Shown here piece by piece: positions 39,097 through 48,837 of a stretch of DNA of 64,000 nucleotides. Numbering within the stretch: the stretch's first letter is position 1; every line of letters begins with the position of its first letter. The translations under genes and the position numbers were made by a program. Origin of the DNA: Pelagicoccus enzymogenes (lineage in GTDB: Bacteria > Verrucomicrobiota > Verrucomicrobiia > Opitutales > Opitutaceae); the NCBI RefSeq assembly GCF_014803405.1, contig NZ_JACYFG010000061.1:1-64000 (forward strand). The letters run 5' to 3'. Under the pieces are notes generated by a model, which was given only the letters and a program-made list of their open reading frames with translations, was not told where the DNA came from and did not search any database.

Positions 39097-40905
39097 ATGA
39101 CCCTTTCCAAAAAAATCTTCGCAGCCGTTCTCGTCTTGATCAACTTCGTGCTGCTCCACTACATCGTATCCTCTCTGCCGATACGCTTCGACTTCACGCA
39201 AGAAGGCATCTACACCCTCTCCGACAGCACCGAAAACATGCTGGCAAAGCTCGAAGAACCCGTCTCCGTCGAGTTCTACTCCTCCAAGTCCATCGCGGAC
39301 CTGCCGGCCTGGTTCAAGAACTTCTCCGACCGCGTCGAGCAAATGATGGAGCAATACGAGAAAGCCTCCGGCGGCCTCATCAAGCTTAAGGTCATCGACC
39401 CCAAGCCCGACTCCCCCGAGGAGGAACGCGCCATCGCAGCCGGGCTCAACGGTACAGAGCTGCCAAACGGCGACCGCGTCTTCCTCGGCATGGTCGTAGC
39501 CCAAGGCGAAACCGAAACCATCCACCCCTTCTTCAACTGGGACCGCGAGACCTTCCTCGAGTACGACATCTCCAAGGCCATCTACGAAACCCAGCTCATC
39601 ACCAAGCCACGTCTCGGCCTCATCACCTCCCTCCCGCTCAAGGCCCCGCCCGCCATGCCCATGATGCCGGGCCAACAGCAGCAACAGAGCGACCAGATCA
39701 TCCTCTCCCAACTGGAAACCCAGTTCGAGATCGTCGAAGTCGACCCCAGCGAATCCGCCCTCCCCGCCGACCTCGACCTGCTCGCCCTCATCCATCCCAA
39801 GAACCTCAGCGAAGACCTCCAGTATTCGATAGACCAATACGCCCTCTCCGGCAAGCCGGTCTTCCTCTCCCTCGATCCCTCTTCCGTCATGGAGCGAGAG
39901 CAAGGTCGCCAGCAAATGATGATGGGGCAAATGAGTCAGCCCACTCCCAGCGACCTGCCCGAACTGTTGGCCGCCTGGGGTATCGAGTACGATGTCAGCC
40001 AAGTCCTCACGGACCAGACCAACTCCCTCTCCCAAGGCCGCTTCACCCAGCCCGCCTGGCTCATATTCCGCAACGAATTCGTCAACCGCGACCTGCTGCC
40101 CTCCTCCGAACTCGATGGCGTACTCCTGCTTGAAGCCGGCCAGCTTAAGCACGCCGCCGACGCTACCACAGCTTGGGAACCCATTCTCACCACCTCCGCT
40201 GACAGCGGCCAAGTGCAAAGCATGATGCTCCAGTTCTCAGACCCCAGCCAGATCGGCCGCCAAGCCGAGCCGCTCAGCGAACCCGCCACCGTAGCCGGCC
40301 TGCTCACTGGAGAAGCCCAAACCGCCTTCCCCGAACGCGAAGACGATAACAAGAAAAGCTCCGGAAACATCACTGTATTCATCATCGCTGACAGCGACTT
40401 CCTGCTCGACCAGTTCTCCGTGCAACGCGTCAACTTCCTCGGCATGCAGCAGGTCCAGAAGCTCAACGACAACCAAGACCTCGCCAACAACTTCATCGAG
40501 TACCTCGGCGGCAGCCGCGACCTCATCGGCATCCGCGGCAAGGCCGGCGCCAGCCGCCCCTTCGACGTCGTCCAACGCATGGAAGCGGAAGCCCAAAAGC
40601 TCTACCAAGCCAAGCTCGAAGTCGTCGAAGCCGAACTGCAAGAGACCAATCAAAAGCTCAGCCAAATCCTCAGCGAGCAAACCGGCTCCGGCATCATCTA
40701 CGCCACTCCTGAGATGGAAGAGCTCATCGCCGAGAACCAAAAGAAGCAAGCCGAGCTCAAATCCCAAATCCGCGAGATCCGCAGCGGCCTCCGCCAAGGC
40801 ATCGACCGCCTCGGCAACACCATCGGAGCCCTCAACCTCCTCTGGGCCCCGCTCGGCCTCCTCGCCTTCGCCCTCCTCTTCAACCGCATGCGCAAAAGCA
40901 ACTAG
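39097..40905 (+). CDS. GldG-like ABC auxiliary membrane protein
   Basis: 602 residues. An N-terminal membrane helix (near 8-26), then RFDFTQEGIYTLSDSTENML, the diagnostic block of the GldG/ABC_transp_aux family, a large extracytosolic domain with several alpha/beta repeats, a long coiled-coil-like stretch (near 480-570) and a final membrane helix. In Bacteroidota GldA-GldF-GldG is required for gliding. In other phyla the role is unknown; no other gliding gene is visible here. Confidence 0.87.
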   Translation: MTLSKKIFAAVLVLINFVLLHYIVSSLPIRFDFTQEGIYTLSDSTENMLAKLEEPVSVEFYSSKSIADLPAWFKNFSDRVEQMMEQYEKASGGLIKLKVIDPKPDSPEEERAIAAGLNGTELPNGDRVFLGMVVAQGETETIHPFFNWDRETFLEYDISKAIYETQLITKPRLGLITSLPLKAPPAMPMMPGQQQQQSDQIILSQLETQFEIVEVDPSESALPADLDLLALIHPKNLSEDLQYSIDQYALSGKPVFLSLDPSSVMEREQGRQQMMMGQMSQPTPSDLPELLAAWGIEYDVSQVLTDQTNSLSQGRFTQPAWLIFRNEFVNRDLLPSSELDGVLLLEAGQLKHAADATTAWEPILTTSADSGQVQSMMLQFSDPSQIGRQAEPLSEPATVAGLLTGEAQTAFPEREDDNKKSSGNITVFIIADSDFLLDQFSVQRVNFLGMQQVQKLNDNQDLANNFIEYLGGSRDLIGIRGKAGASRPFDVVQRMEAEAQKLYQAKLEVVEAELQETNQKLSQILSEQTGSGIIYATPEMEELIAENQKKQAELKSQIREIRSGLRQGIDRLGNTIGALNLLWAPLGLLAFALLFNRMRKSN

Positions 40906-40916
40906 GAACCTAAAAC

Positions 40917-40980
40917 TGGAGGGACGACTTCCACGTCGTCCGCACAACCCAATCGTGGGAAGCGGCCTTGCGCCGCGATA
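40917..40980 (+). repeat. Family F and family A palindromic repeats in tandem
   Basis: Family F copy TGGAGGGACGACTTCCACGT then CGTCCGC (40917-40943) is followed by family A copy CGTGGGAAGCGGCCTTGCGC then CGCGATA (40954-40980), again between two genes of one operon. Confidence 0.72.
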
Positions 40981-41015
40981 GCAACAACCCGATCCCAATA
41001 CCCAGCGTAAGCACA

Positions 41016-42116
41016 ATGAATCTCAACAAACTCTACATCTCCACCGCTGTCCTCGCCGTGGCAGCAGGCATCACCTACTTCATCAAAAACGCCGATAGCT
41101 CCCGTCCCGAAGATCCCCGTATCGGAACGGCCATCGTCTCCAACGACGACCTCAACAAAGTCGCCGAGCTCGAGCTCATCAGCGGAACCGAGTCCATGAC
41201 CTTCCTGTACGATGCCGACGCATCCAATTGGCAACTACAGGAGCGTTACGATCTCCCCGCCGATACCAAAAAGATCACCGACCTCACCAACCAGCTCAAG
41301 GAGGCCAAGCTCCAACGCATAGCCTCCCGCAAGCCCGAGCGCATCGCCGACTTCGGCTTCGGCGTCGACTACATCAACCTCAACGACGCCTCCGGCAACT
41401 CTGTGCTTTCGCTCGACCTCGGACGCGAAACCGACAGCGGCAAACAGCTCGTACGCTTCGGGCAAGAAGAGCTCGCCTTCATCGCCAGCGACTCCTTCTC
41501 CGTCGATGGCGACCCCGTCTCCTGGCTCGACAAAAAGCTCATCGACGTCGAACGAGACGCTATCCGCTCCGCCACCTTTCAGCTTGAGAACGGCGACACC
41601 CTCAACGTCGCCCGCGAGTCCGACACCGCCGACTGGACAACCGAAGACACGCTCCCCGAAGGCAAACAGCTCAACCAAGGAGCCATCACCCGAGCCATCA
41701 ACCGACTCGTCTCCATAAACTTCATACGCCTCGCCGAGCACAACGACCCCGAAGTCGTAGGAGCCCAAGAGCACAGCTACACCATCAGCTACACGCTCGC
41801 CGACGATACCACCTACACTGTCACCGCCGGACGCCGCCCCGAGGTAAAGGTCGAAAAAGAAGTCGAAACCACCAACGAGGAAGGCGAGACCGTCACCGAG
41901 ATGCAGGAAGAAGTAGAAACGCCCGCCGGAGCCGTCTTCGTCAAGATCTCCAGCAGCGACGCGGCCGCGCCCATCAACGATTACATGGGCCGCACCGCCT
42001 TCGCCACCACCGGCACCCTCTATACCGCCGCTCCGAAAGAGCTCGCCGCTCTCCTCGCCGACATCCCCGAGCCGGAGCCAGAAACCGAGGTGTCAACCGA
42101 AGAAGCCCCCGAATAG
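41016..42116 (+). CDS. DUF4340-domain membrane-anchored protein
   Basis: 366 residues from the ATG at 41016. N-terminal signal-anchor helix (near 5-24), then a repeated beta-alpha DUF4340 layout (NWQLQERYDLPADTKKITDLTNQL near 70-93 is typical), and an acidic Glu-rich tail. DUF4340 proteins regularly follow GldG-like genes. It is the last gene of the ABC operon, and a strong terminator follows. Confidence 0.87.
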   Translation: MNLNKLYISTAVLAVAAGITYFIKNADSSRPEDPRIGTAIVSNDDLNKVAELELISGTESMTFLYDADASNWQLQERYDLPADTKKITDLTNQLKEAKLQRIASRKPERIADFGFGVDYINLNDASGNSVLSLDLGRETDSGKQLVRFGQEELAFIASDSFSVDGDPVSWLDKKLIDVERDAIRSATFQLENGDTLNVARESDTADWTTEDTLPEGKQLNQGAITRAINRLVSINFIRLAEHNDPEVVGAQEHSYTISYTLADDTTYTVTAGRRPEVKVEKEVETTNEEGETVTEMQEEVETPAGAVFVKISSSDAAAPINDYMGRTAFATTGTLYTAAPKELAALLADIPEPEPETEVSTEEAPE

Positions 42117-42143
42117 GTAGGGTCCGCTGTACCAGCGGTCCGC
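42114..42143 (+). repeat. Palindromic element just after the DUF4340 stop codon
   Basis: GGTAGGGTCCGCTGTACCAG then CGGTCCGCC forms GGTCCGCTG...CAGCGGTCC-like pairing. It begins at the stop codon. A single copy in this window, similar in style to the other families. Confidence 0.55.
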
Positions 42144-42164
42144 CAATGCCCAGTAACAAAACGA

Positions 42165-42195
42165 AGGACGAGCCCACAAAAGCTCGTCCTTTTTC
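42165..42195 (+). terminator. Rho-independent terminator of the ABC operon
   Basis: 9-bp perfect stem AGGACGAGC (42165-42173) / GCTCGTCCT (42182-42190) with an 8-base loop, followed by TTTTT. It lies about 50 bases after the DUF4340 stop. Confidence 0.85.
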
Positions 42196-42324
42196 ATCGC
42201 CATTGACACAACCCCAAAATGGACGGACCGATTCCGCATCGTCCAAACCCACCACGATCAATAGCGCTACCATTCTCAGAAATCGTTTTCGTCCTCTCGG
42301 AATATACTCAATCCCAGCTTCCTT

Positions 42325-42630
42325 TTGAAAACCTTCGTCACTATCCTCGCCGCCTTCAACACCCTACCGCTCGGGCTCTGGGTTTTCACCGTGCTGCCCC
42401 TTGTCCAGATCGCTCGCCAAGGCATCACCGCCCCCACGCCCCTCGCCCAATTTTGCGGTTACGGCTTCATCTGGGGCGCTTTGTTCTACCCCGCCTTCCT
42501 GCTCTTCAACCACTACTGCTTCATCCAAAACTACCGCCGCGAAGCCTACCGCCCCGCCCTCTACAACCAAATCTACACCACCGTATATCTCCTCTTCCTA
42601 CTCACCTATGGCTTGATCACTTTCGGCTGA
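42325..42630 (+). CDS. Small three-helix membrane protein
   Basis: 101 residues, TTG start. Hydrophobic segments near 2-26, 42-62 and 80-100, with QNYRREAYRPALYNQIYTT before the last. No family recognised. It stands alone between the ABC terminator and the acetyltransferase gene. Its codon usage resembles that of neighbouring genes. Confidence 0.55.
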   Translation: MKTFVTILAAFNTLPLGLWVFTVLPLVQIARQGITAPTPLAQFCGYGFIWGALFYPAFLLFNHYCFIQNYRREAYRPALYNQIYTTVYLLFLLTYGLITFG

Positions 42631-42708
42631 CACCCAGTCGAAGACGTCAACTCTCGAGCCAATTTCGGGCGCTCGCTAGGGAGACAAAAAACAGCCAAAG
42701 ATTTACCC

Positions 42709-43368
42709 ATGAATCCAAACGCCTTATATCCAATCGACGGTTTCACCAACACCCTCCTCCTGAAACCGTTAATCGCAGATAGCGACGTCAGCAACGTCTC
42801 CGCCGGCGACTACAGCTACTACAGCAACTTCGACGATCCGACAAAGTTCCTGACAGAGAGCGTGCTCTACAATTTCGGACTTTCGCAGACCTCGCTCAAC
42901 ATCGGGAAGTTTTGCGCCATCGCTCACGGAGCGAAGTTTATAATGGCCGACGCCAATCATGCGACCAGCGGGATCAGCACCTTCCCCTTCGCCGTATTCG
43001 GGGGAGAATGGGCCGAGCACCTGCCCATTACCGAGTATCCATTCAAAGCCTACAAAGACATAGAAATCGGCGACGACGTTTGGATCGGCATGAACGCCAC
43101 CATCTTGCCTGGCGTCACCATTGGCAGCGGATCCATTATCGGAGCAAACGCAGTCGTATCTTCTGACATCCCGCCCTACTCCATCGCTGTCGGAAACCCG
43201 GCAAAAGTCGTCAAAAGAAGATACGCCGAGGAAGAGATCGATTTCCTTCTTAGACTAGCTTGGTGGAATTGGAGCGACGACGTCCTCGAATCGGCGATCC
43301 CCACCCTAGTCAAAGGCAACGTCAAAGAAATCGCTACGTTCGCCAAAAAGCACGACTTGTATCATTAA
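42709..43368 (+). CDS. CatB/Vat-type hexapeptide-repeat O-acetyltransferase
   Basis: 219 residues. Left-handed beta-helix repeats ([46 protein letters not shown]), the loop with catalytic His in [16 protein letters not shown] (near 79-94), and the C-terminal [15 protein letters not shown] typical of the xenobiotic/CatB acyltransferases. It transfers acetyl from acetyl-CoA to a hydroxyl. The substrate is unknown; drug resistance should not be assumed, since many relatives modify sugars. Confidence 0.88.
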   Translation: MNPNALYPIDGFTNTLLLKPLIADSDVSNVSAGDYSYYSNFDDPTKFLTESVLYNFGLSQTSLNIGKFCAIAHGAKFIMADANHATSGISTFPFAVFGGEWAEHLPITEYPFKAYKDIEIGDDVWIGMNATILPGVTIGSGSIIGANAVVSSDIPPYSIAVGNPAKVVKRRYAEEEIDFLLRLAWWNWSDDVLESAIPTLVKGNVKEIATFAKKHDLYH

Positions 43369-43425
43369 TTCTGCTCCACACAGAAACATACGAATTCCTC
43401 TGGAGGCCTTTTAAAGTCCTTTCAT

Positions 43426-44109
43426 ATGTTAAAGGTTATTTATTCGGTGGAACCCCAAAAAGCGGATACAGAACAGAAAATCGACCTGAGCGTTTCTCTC
43501 GGGTTTCGTTCTGCCTTCCTTTTTCCGCTGCAGTCGAAAGTTGCACGGCGGGAAGTCGCTATCGGGGCGATCTGGCTGCTGGTCCCCTTGGTCGGCTGGA
43601 TTCTCAACATGGGGCACAGAATAATGATGACGCATCGAATGCAAAACGGGCTATCGGCTTGGCCCGCCTGGAGAGACTACCCAAGCCTTCTAAAGTACGG
43701 AACCATCACTTTTCTCGGAATGGTCGAGTACCATTCTCCAGCCGTATTATGCTGCGCCATCGCGTACGCCTACGAAGTCAGCTGGCTCTACCCGATTTCT
43801 GCTATACTATGGATCATGGCGACCATCGCAGTCCCTGGCTACATGTCCCACTACTGCCTTGCTTTTGACTACCGAGAAATCTTCGATCCTTTCAAAGCCC
43901 TGCGGAGAGTCTTCCAGGGAGGCACTGCCTACTGGCACGCTTGGTCGATCGCTTTCGCTGCTCTACTAATTTCATTCGCCGGCTTGATCGCTTTCGGGAT
44001 CGGGTTCCTCTTCACCAGCGTCTGGTTCTGGCAGGTAGCCGGATTCTGCTTTGCTCGCGTATTCACAAACAAATACGAACTGAAAGGGAGCTCCCAGATT
44101 TACGAATAG
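43426..44109 (+). CDS. DUF4013-like multi-pass membrane protein
   Basis: 227 residues with five or six hydrophobic segments. The run VGWILNMGHRIMMTHRMQNG, then PAWRDYPSLLKYG (near 60-90), follows the DUF4013 pattern (GY...M.R....G...P.W..). Function unknown. It lies 57 bases after the acetyltransferase gene and before the flotillin-like gene, possibly one transcript. Confidence 0.68.
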   Translation: MLKVIYSVEPQKADTEQKIDLSVSLGFRSAFLFPLQSKVARREVAIGAIWLLVPLVGWILNMGHRIMMTHRMQNGLSAWPAWRDYPSLLKYGTITFLGMVEYHSPAVLCCAIAYAYEVSWLYPISAILWIMATIAVPGYMSHYCLAFDYREIFDPFKALRRVFQGGTAYWHAWSIAFAALLISFAGLIAFGIGFLFTSVWFWQVAGFCFARVFTNKYELKGSSQIYE

Positions 44110-44217
44110 AAATAGTCCAACAATCGCCCTGCCTAGACCTTATGCCGCAACTGATAACACTGCCTCAAAGTCCGCGGGCAAAAAACTCCCCTTCCGATCC
44201 ATGGGCCTACAAGCAAT

Positions 44218-44790
44218 ATGAACCTTTACCTCAAAGAGCGTCTTAACATGAGCCTAAGAGGATCCCCCGCCTCGAAGCTGATAAAGGCCTTCCAAAAGTC
44301 TCAGAGCCATAAACTCGGATTGAGCCTTTCCCAGTTGGAATCCCAATACTTGGCCGGCGGCGATCCTTTTGCCATAGTCGACCTACTCGTGCAGGCGAGA
44401 GAAGACCGCATAGAGTTGGAGTGGTACGGTGCCTGCGCGATAGACCTAGCAACGAAGCACACAGCAGACAGCCTCGCCTTAGCGCTGGCGGGAGCAAAAA
44501 CAAGTCGACGCTTCACCCTCGAAGCGGAGCTCTCCTCAGCGGGGAAACGACCTTGGCGACTTGAGGCGATCGTCACCCACAGGGTCAACCTCGCTCGATA
44601 CGTGGGAGGGGCTGACCTTGCTGTGCTCAAAGAGAGAATAAGTAAATCCGTCGCGTATTTTTACGAAGAGAACAAGCACGCAATATCCTCCGTCTTCCCC
44701 CTGGCAGACCTTGAAGCAAGCATCTTGGAGAGCCAGCTCGACGCTGGCACCAAACTGACTCTGGAATCTGTTGAAATCAAGGTGAGGTAG
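44218..44790 (+). CDS. Shortened flotillin-like (FloA-type) protein
   Basis: 190 residues (ATG 44248 is an alternative start). It reads like the core of bacterial FloA: SLSQLESQYLAGGDPFAIVDLLVQA (near 37-61, compare LEAHYLAGGNVD in FloA), then CAIDLATKH (near 75-83), VTHRVNLARYVGGADLAVLKERI (near 122-144, compare VRANIERLVGGAGEETI), and LDAGTKLTLESVEI (near 174-187, compare LDAGTAFEILSIDI). The membrane hairpin of FloA and its long Glu/Ala tail are both missing, so it is a soluble or peripheral SPFH-like fragment. It ends in a clean stop; whether it is a decayed gene or a real short form is open. Confidence 0.7.
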   Translation: MNLYLKERLNMSLRGSPASKLIKAFQKSQSHKLGLSLSQLESQYLAGGDPFAIVDLLVQAREDRIELEWYGACAIDLATKHTADSLALALAGAKTSRRFTLEAELSSAGKRPWRLEAIVTHRVNLARYVGGADLAVLKERISKSVAYFYEENKHAISSVFPLADLEASILESQLDAGTKLTLESVEIKVR

Positions 44791-44993
44791 AGGAGTCCTA
44801 TTAAAGCTTGCCGCGGAGTTTAAAACGAAAGTTCAGAGCAGCGTTTCGTTGCATCGGTTCGGCAGATACGCGTTGTATGCAGTTCCAATACTAATGCTCT
44901 ACGGACTGGCCTCGTCTTTCCTCCAGACGAACATCCAGACATCAACCCCGGGATCTGGGGCCAGCGGCAAGCGCCGTAGCCCATTCCTCCGCC

Positions 44994-47624
44994 TTACCGC
45001 AGCGACGCCGGGCCGCTAAAGCTGGGGGCCAGCTCTCCTTGATGCAGAAAGAAGCGATCGAGAACCACTCCCGTATCCATCATGTATATACGAATCCGAT
45101 TGCTTCCGGCATGGGCAAAATCAACGGCAAGCTCCACGCCAATACTGCCTTCCAGCACGCCTTTCGACCAATCCTGCGTCTTGGACTTCCTAGATATCGA
45201 AACCGGCTTAAGCTCTCCGTCGTTGACGGAAACCGCGAACTGCAACTCCCCGGATTCTTCCGAGGGAAAAGTAGGCAACAACTCAAGAAACAATCGATAG
45301 TCACCCGCCTGCCGCGTCTCTACCTCGTATTCCACCCATGGCGTGGACGCATCGATTTCCTCCGGCGAAAGACTTTTTAAGGTCGCCGGAAAAACTCGTA
45401 TGCCATCTCCCGACCAACCGAGCTCCTGCACGCTTTCCCACTGCCCGCCTTCTCCGCCGCGACGGTCGAAGGCTTCCGCTTCGCGGAGAATCTCCGCATG
45501 GGCGTCCACGCTCGCGCGGGCCCCTTGGAAGCGAACCGCCGCAAACGCTTGTTGCAGCTCGTCGACCTTCTCCACCATGCCTTCAGCCGGAAGGACCCAT
45601 GGCGTCGTACGAAAGGACCTCCATGCGCTGTCAGCTGGCTCTTCCGCCATCATCCCAAACCATTTTCCATCCGCGATCTCATGGTTGTATTCACGCGTCA
45701 ACGACACGAGTAGCTCATCTGCCGCCCGTCCCAGGCCTCCGTGCTTGCGAGCCATGGGCGGATCCGCGTGAAAGAGTCGGTGGTATTGTTCCAAGTGGAA
45801 GTAGCGAAGGTTCGCGTAGGCCGAGGCCTTTACGGGATAGGCGACTAGCTGAAAAAAAGAATCGTAGCGCTCCTGCGGCAATCGAGATTGAAGCTCCTCG
45901 CAGCGCTCGATCATCGCTAGCATCCGCGATAGGCGCTGCTGCAGCTCCGCTTCAGTCAAGGGACTTGTCTTGACTCGCGTATACGGCATCCACCACTGCA
46001 AGTGCTCCGGGCGACGTTGGAAGTTCAAGACATAGTACTCGCTCATCAAGCCGGCTACCTCCGCGGCCAGGTCCCTTCCGAATTCGCGAGCGGCCCAAGC
46101 CGTCAAAAACGCACTCTGAGCATCAAGCCCCCATCGCTCGATGTCCCAAGCCATCGATAGGAAAAACTCAGTTCCCCTTTCCTGCGACTTTATGTCACCT
46201 ACGTTGAGGATCCAGTAGTCGCGGGAGCCGAGTTCGAAGGAGCGGTGCATTTCCTCCCACACCAAAGCGAGTGGCGTTGTATCCAACCACAAATACGCCA
46301 AGGGCGCTCCGAGGTAGGAAATATGGTAGTAGACGCCAGAGCCGCCCTTGCGGCTCCGCTCGACGTCGTTAGGGAAGCGACGCAAATAGCCGTGGTTGTC
46401 ATCCGGCCAAACGATAGTCACGTCCTCCGGCACCTCCATGCCGCCCTCGTAAAGCTCCAGCACTTCCTTGTAGGGCGTGAACACTTGGGCCACCGACTCC
46501 AAATCCTCACTCACGTGCTCCCGCAAAAGTTCCCTTTGATCGGCGATAACCTGCTCCAACAAGTCGATCTTGTCCTCCTTGGAGCCGCCCCCCGTCATGC
46601 CGCTGTCATGGATGCCGCGCATGCCCAAGGTATAAACGTTTTCGAATCGACCGTTTTCCACCAGCCGCTTTTCCCAATAGTCCTTCACCAAGTCCGGATG
46701 GGTCTGGTAATTGAAATGACCCTTGGGCGCCGTCCACTCCGTCACGTTGTTGCGCAACATGGGTTCCGCGTGGGAAGACGCCATGACGATGGCGTAGCGA
46801 TCCGCTAGCTCCTTGTTTTCTGGATACAGGTTAAACGCCTTTGTAACCTCATGCATCGCCGGCCAAAGCGTGTTGGCCTTCAGACGCAACATCAATTCGA
46901 ACACCTTTTCGTAGGTTTTAGGTCCAATGTCGCCCAATTCCGGATCGAAGGTGTGAGCTGCCCAAGGCTGCAGTCCCCAGTCCTCATCGTTGATAAAGAT
47001 ACCGCGATATTTGACGGACGGCGGACCAAAGCGTCGCGTATTCTTGGATACGTAAAGCGATTTCGACTTTCGAACGGCAGAGTCAGCCCACCAATGCCAA
47101 GGCGAAACCCCAATCGCCTGAGATAGCTCGTAGGCCCCGTAAGCTGTGCCACGTCGATCGCTACCGACGATCAGCAAGTTCGCTTTCTTGCCCTCGCCAA
47201 CAACCGCGACCACGAAGCTTTCCCAAGCCCCTTGCAAATCGCCCAGCTCAACCGAACTGCGAGCGAGCAAGGCAGCCACCGCATCGGATTCGCCCAAGGT
47301 TCCAATGATCACCTGCCCTCCTTTGTTGGGCTCGAAGTCCTGAGCGAGCGAAGCCTTTTTTCCCGTCACGCGCTCCAGGTCCTCCACCAAGTCTTCCGCC
47401 GCCAAACGCACTACGGCATGATCGCCTTGCGAAACGACGACCGTCGCCAAACGCTTTCCATCCGCCAAAGCGAATCCCCCTTCGAGCCGAGACTCGGAAA
47501 TCCAATCACCCAGCAAGGAAAGGCTTCCCTCGGCCTTGGCAGACTGAGCCTGGGAAAGCGTGGAACTCGACGCCACGAGAGCGAGGAGCGAGAGTATGAG
47601 ACGAAGATACTTACGATCGAGCAT
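44994..47624 (-). CDS. Glycoside hydrolase family 115 (xylan alpha-glucuronidase-type)
   Basis: 876 residues from the ATG at 47624, giving signal peptide MLDRKYLRLILSLLALVASS; the longer upstream frame lacks one. GH115 enzymes remove glucuronic acid side chains from glucuronoxylan. Visible: the GTAYGAYELSQAIGVSPWHWWAD block (near 165-187) and EDWGLQPWAAHTFDP (near 215-229), both family hallmarks, then the TIM barrel with HEVTKAFN and RGIHDSGMTGGGS, and a beta-rich C-terminal domain. It is exported to the periplasm or surface. It stands alone with no xylanase next to it. Confidence 0.9.
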   Translation of the reverse strand: MLDRKYLRLILSLLALVASSSTLSQAQSAKAEGSLSLLGDWISESRLEGGFALADGKRLATVVVSQGDHAVVRLAAEDLVEDLERVTGKKASLAQDFEPNKGGQVIIGTLGESDAVAALLARSSVELGDLQGAWESFVVAVVGEGKKANLLIVGSDRRGTAYGAYELSQAIGVSPWHWWADSAVRKSKSLYVSKNTRRFGPPSVKYRGIFINDEDWGLQPWAAHTFDPELGDIGPKTYEKVFELMLRLKANTLWPAMHEVTKAFNLYPENKELADRYAIVMASSHAEPMLRNNVTEWTAPKGHFNYQTHPDLVKDYWEKRLVENGRFENVYTLGMRGIHDSGMTGGGSKEDKIDLLEQVIADQRELLREHVSEDLESVAQVFTPYKEVLELYEGGMEVPEDVTIVWPDDNHGYLRRFPNDVERSRKGGSGVYYHISYLGAPLAYLWLDTTPLALVWEEMHRSFELGSRDYWILNVGDIKSQERGTEFFLSMAWDIERWGLDAQSAFLTAWAAREFGRDLAAEVAGLMSEYYVLNFQRRPEHLQWWMPYTRVKTSPLTEAELQQRLSRMLAMIERCEELQSRLPQERYDSFFQLVAYPVKASAYANLRYFHLEQYHRLFHADPPMARKHGGLGRAADELLVSLTREYNHEIADGKWFGMMAEEPADSAWRSFRTTPWVLPAEGMVEKVDELQQAFAAVRFQGARASVDAHAEILREAEAFDRRGGEGGQWESVQELGWSGDGIRVFPATLKSLSPEEIDASTPWVEYEVETRQAGDYRLFLELLPTFPSEESGELQFAVSVNDGELKPVSISRKSKTQDWSKGVLEGSIGVELAVDFAHAGSNRIRIYMMDTGVVLDRFFLHQGELAPSFSGPASLR

Positions 47625-47822
47625 GAAGATAAAGCAAATAGGGGTCAGAATTGAATCCCTCGACCTTCGGATGGCAGGAACTCGCAAGCAACATTCCCCA
47701 ATCCTGACCGTCAAATTCAGCGATTAGGGCTTTACCAGGCGTGGTGCCCAAGCCGCCTTCTGCGGGAAACGCCTTAGCAAAACAGAGCTGCAAAAGCTCC
47801 CAGGATTCTGTAAAGCTCCCAC

Positions 47823-48362
47823 ATGACGACACCCCACGACTTTGTCCCCGTCGCCCTCGGCGAATTCAGAAGGCTTAAACAACTTGCCGACAAAGCAGTC
47901 GCCCAAGTTTCCGAGCAGGAGTTCTTCCAACGCGACGGAACGGAGGACAACAGCCTGGCGATCCTCTACAAACACGTTTCCGGTAACATGCGCTCCCGTT
48001 GGAGCGACTTCCTCACCACCGACGGGGAAAAGCCGGATCGCAACCGTGACAGCGAATTCGAACTCCACGAGGCGGACTCCCTCGAGTCCCTTAAACGGAA
48101 CTGGGAATCTGGGTGGAAGACCTTGTTTGACGCATTGGAAGGCCTCGAACCGGACGACATCCAACGCTCCGTAAGCATTCGCGGCGAAGGCCTCAGCGTC
48201 CTCGAAGCCATCGCTCGGCAAATGACTCACTACGCCTACCACGTTGGGCAAATCGTCTATCTCGCGAAGCGCTTCGCCGGCGAGCGCTGGCAGACGCTCA
48301 GCATCGCCAAGGGAAAGTCGGCCGCCTTCAACCAATCGCCGGAAAAATACAAGCAAGCTTGA
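47823..48362 (+). CDS. DinB-like (DUF1572) protein
   Basis: 179 residues, mostly helical. DUF1572 belongs to the DinB/YfiT-like four-helix metal-binding fold: LAILYKHVSGNMRSRWSDFLT (near 44-64) and MTHYAYHVGQIVYLAKR (near 138-154) supply the metal-binding histidines. Relatives act as metal-dependent thiol (bacillithiol) transferases, but this one has no known substrate. It is divergent from the GH115 gene. Confidence 0.87.
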   Translation: MTTPHDFVPVALGEFRRLKQLADKAVAQVSEQEFFQRDGTEDNSLAILYKHVSGNMRSRWSDFLTTDGEKPDRNRDSEFELHEADSLESLKRNWESGWKTLFDALEGLEPDDIQRSVSIRGEGLSVLEAIARQMTHYAYHVGQIVYLAKRFAGERWQTLSIAKGKSAAFNQSPEKYKQA

Positions 48363-48419
48363 ATACCAAGTAGACTGCCTTCGTCCCACCGCCAATCTTG
48401 ACAATATCCGCCCGCGAAA

Positions 48420-48785
48420 ATGAGACCCCCGCTTTGCTTTCTGCTGCCCCTGGCGGCTCTGCTCCTAACCGCCTGCAACACTCCTGCTTCCCTCGCCTTG
48501 CGCGAGGAACTGAAAGCCGATGCACAATGGCCAAGCGTGAAGGCCTTCGCCCAAGCTGAACTCAGGAAGCAAGAAGGCTCTTTGAGCTGGAGTTTCGCCC
48601 TTTCCGCAGAGGACAACAACTCCCTCGTTCCGGTCGAAAAGGATGGCGACATTTGGACCGTGGTCGCTGCAGCGGACTACCCGGATAACAGGTACGGGCT
48701 CGTCGTAGACATCAGGCTGAGGGAAGACGGCACAATTCTCGCCTACCAAAATCGGTTGAAACGACAGATGGAAGAAGCAGACTGA
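48420..48785 (+). CDS. Small lipoprotein
   Basis: 121 residues. Signal peptide with lipobox LLTAC (cleavage before C19), then a soluble domain of about 100 residues with a strand-rich end (WTVVAAADYPDNRYGLVVDIRLREDGTI). No family recognised. It may be co-transcribed with the DinB-like gene 57 bases upstream. Confidence 0.7.
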   Translation: MRPPLCFLLPLAALLLTACNTPASLALREELKADAQWPSVKAFAQAELRKQEGSLSWSFALSAEDNNSLVPVEKDGDIWTVVAAADYPDNRYGLVVDIRLREDGTILAYQNRLKRQMEEAD

Positions 48786-48837
48786 GTTGCGATCGCCTCA
48801 CTGGATCGCCCTTACCTCGCGCCACCGCTCGCACATT

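Noticed and set aside
42709-43368. Antibiotic resistance acetyltransferase (Vat or CatB)
   Set aside because: The fold and motifs match the broad family, but resistance enzymes are a small part of it and there is no mobile element or resistance context.
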